From Tricholoma matsutake (lineage: Eukaryota; Basidiomycota; Agaricomycetes; Agaricales; Tricholomataceae), in assembly GCA_026075535.2 (NCBI GenBank), contig AP026549.1, positions 9,734,001 through 9,798,000 of the forward strand: a stretch of 64,000 bases of DNA, written 5' to 3'. Made by a program: the position numbers and the translations under genes. The number at the start of each line of letters is the position of its first letter. Position 1 is the stretch's first letter. Below are positions 62,979 to 64,000 of this stretch, piece by piece. Under the pieces are notes generated by a model that was given only the letters and a program-made list of their open reading frames with translations, did no database searches and was not told the DNA's origin.

Positions 62979-64000
62979 ATGCCAAAAGACTCAGGTATGC
63001 CCACACGAATCGATAATGTTCCAATTTGGAATCGCCCTCTAGACCGTGCTCCGAAGGACATAGGTGAGAATATGGGCGTAAGTGGCATCCCTGCAACTCC
63101 AACTTTCCTAGACATAACGCTTCCTAGATATACGGCGCCGATGAACTACAGGACAAAATCGAAGAATGCGGTCCTTATCTCCTCTGTATCCGTCCCCCCT
63201 CTCGACTCACTGATGACTGCTATGTCATTCGGCTTTATCATAAACACACAAAAGACGTTGTCATTTCTGTAAACCCACCCGTGAAGGTGTATAACAAAGC
63301 ATATCCGGACTTTGGGCCATTTGGGACCATCCTAGGCTTGTGCTGGTGGACAATCCCGTCGGAATATTCTTTTTATATCAAGTATGATGGGTTGGTTATC
63401 TGCGAATGGGGTGGTCAGAGGGTCGTGGAACAGTTACCATATAAGAGTCGGAGCGCAATATGACAAGTACTGGATTATTCGACTGCGTGCTTTTAGTGAT
63501 TCCCTTTTCCATTAATACAAGAGATACGTTCTCCTGCGTCATGACATTGACCAAAACGAAAACGGCCTCGTCGTCCTCATCAGACCGCAACATCCAGACG
63601 CCGCCAAGAGGGTAAAACATCATTTCAAGGCTCTTCAGGAGAGTGACGAAACACTTTCTACCCTCTTCAATGTACTCGACTCTGACGAAGGTATGATGAC
63701 TATCTATCTGTCCGCATTTTAACATTATGCACTGCCACAGATGACTCGGAAACGAATTCGGGTGACAGCGTAGATGATATAGTCAACTCTGACGAAGGTA
63801 TGACGACTATCTATCTGTCCGCATTTTGTTAACATTATGCACTGCCACAGATGACTCGGAAACGAATTCGGGTGACAGCGTAGATGATATAGTCAACTTG
63901 TTCAGAGGCCTTCGAAAGGACATCAAAGACCACAAAGAAGAGACGGCGCAGCTGAAAGCGGAGACAGTTGGTCCAATGGCCAATTTTGACCATCAAAATA
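62979..64000 (+). CDS. Spliced gene of unknown function, 3' end outside window
   Basis: My model: exons 62979-63077, 63128-63339, 63383-63466, 63524-63690, 63741-63797 and 63851 to the edge. Introns are 43-57 nt and GT-AG, with frames joining at every step. The product starts MPKDSGMPTRIDNVPIWNRP. It continues YGADELQDKIEECGPYLLCI, YVIRLYHKHTKDVVISVNPP and KVYNKAYPDFGPFGTILG, then VGAQYDKYVLLRHDIDQNEN, GLVVLIRPQHPDAAKRVKHH and LSTLFNVLDSDE. A duplicated acidic exon and a charged helix (LRKDIKDHKEETAQLKAE) follow. Introns 1, 4 and 5 are strongest (GTAAGT donor, near-identical duplicated introns); introns 2 and 3 are chosen for frame. No TGA damage, unlike the elements around it. I recognise no domain. 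Confidence 0.65.
63691..63905 (+). repeat. Tandem duplication of intron plus 57-nt exon
   Basis: Two units of about 107-110 bp (63691-63797 and 63798 to about 63904). Each has an intron GTATGA...CCACAG (50 and 53 nt) and an exon beginning ATGACTCGGAAACGAATTCG. The first exon is 57 nt and phase 1-1, so the protein gains DDSETNSGDSVDDIVNSDE in frame. Confidence 0.85.

Overview
The window reads as nuclear DNA of a filamentous fungus, most likely a basidiomycete (Agaricomycetes-like). Support: spliced genes with 43-57 nt GT-AG introns, chromodomain Ty3/gypsy elements (chromoviruses), a Tad1-like LINE with an RNase H domain, a CxC5/CxC6-type gene of the KDZ transposon world, and a PIF1-type helicase fused to a cysteine-protease-like domain. 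This is inferred from family resemblance recalled from memory; no search was run. Almost all of the 64 kb is mobile DNA, much of it nested, and I see no recognisable housekeeping gene. The only sequence that looks like an intact host gene is a spliced gene of unknown function running off the right edge.

Layout. 1-14.0 kb: a minus-strand Ty3/gypsy element (A) cut by three insertions: a 5'-truncated LINE (1530-5479, 11-bp TSD) in the RT; a small LTR element, X (7168-13389, about 140-bp LTRs, TSD, tRNA-type primer site), in gag; and a LINE-like element at the left edge. X carries one non-pol gene and is itself hit by a foldback MITE, by a 2.6-kb non-autonomous LINE-like element and by two solo LTRs. 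14.5-17.5 kb: a second copy of that LINE-like element, carrying a hAT-type MITE with a perfect 8-bp TSD. 18.0-26.6 kb: a decayed helicase/protease gene interrupted by two MITEs and by a complete minus-strand chromovirus (D, 20293-26498); removing each insert plus one TSD restores the reading frame. 27.6-29.2 kb: an internally deleted LINE copy. 29.6-36.9 kb: MITE-like elements, minisatellites, a solo LTR, tRNA-like SINE candidates and the 3' end of a hAT transposase. 37.0-41.7 kb: a degenerate multi-exon gene and a CxC5/CxC6 gene. 41.8-44.4 kb: repeats, including a 1.5-kb polypurine minisatellite. 44.9-46.6 kb: a Ser/Pro-rich decayed gene. 46761-54440: plus-strand chromovirus C with LTRs, TSD and an antisense ORF. 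54608-59512: a copia element with LTRs and TSD. 60564-62702: a CACTG-ended foldback element with 999-bp arms. 62979-64000: the spliced host gene.

How it fits together. The autonomous parts are damaged: nearly all in-frame stops are TGA, and several catalytic Asp codons read Asn, as expected from C-to-T change (RIP-like mutation or deamination of methylated CpG). The most interesting items are two non-autonomous retroelements carrying non-pol genes (X, and the LINE-like element that shares its 3' tail with the LINE), the frame-preserving nested insertions, the foldback element, and two independent phase-1 exon-plus-intron tandem duplications of about 110 bp.
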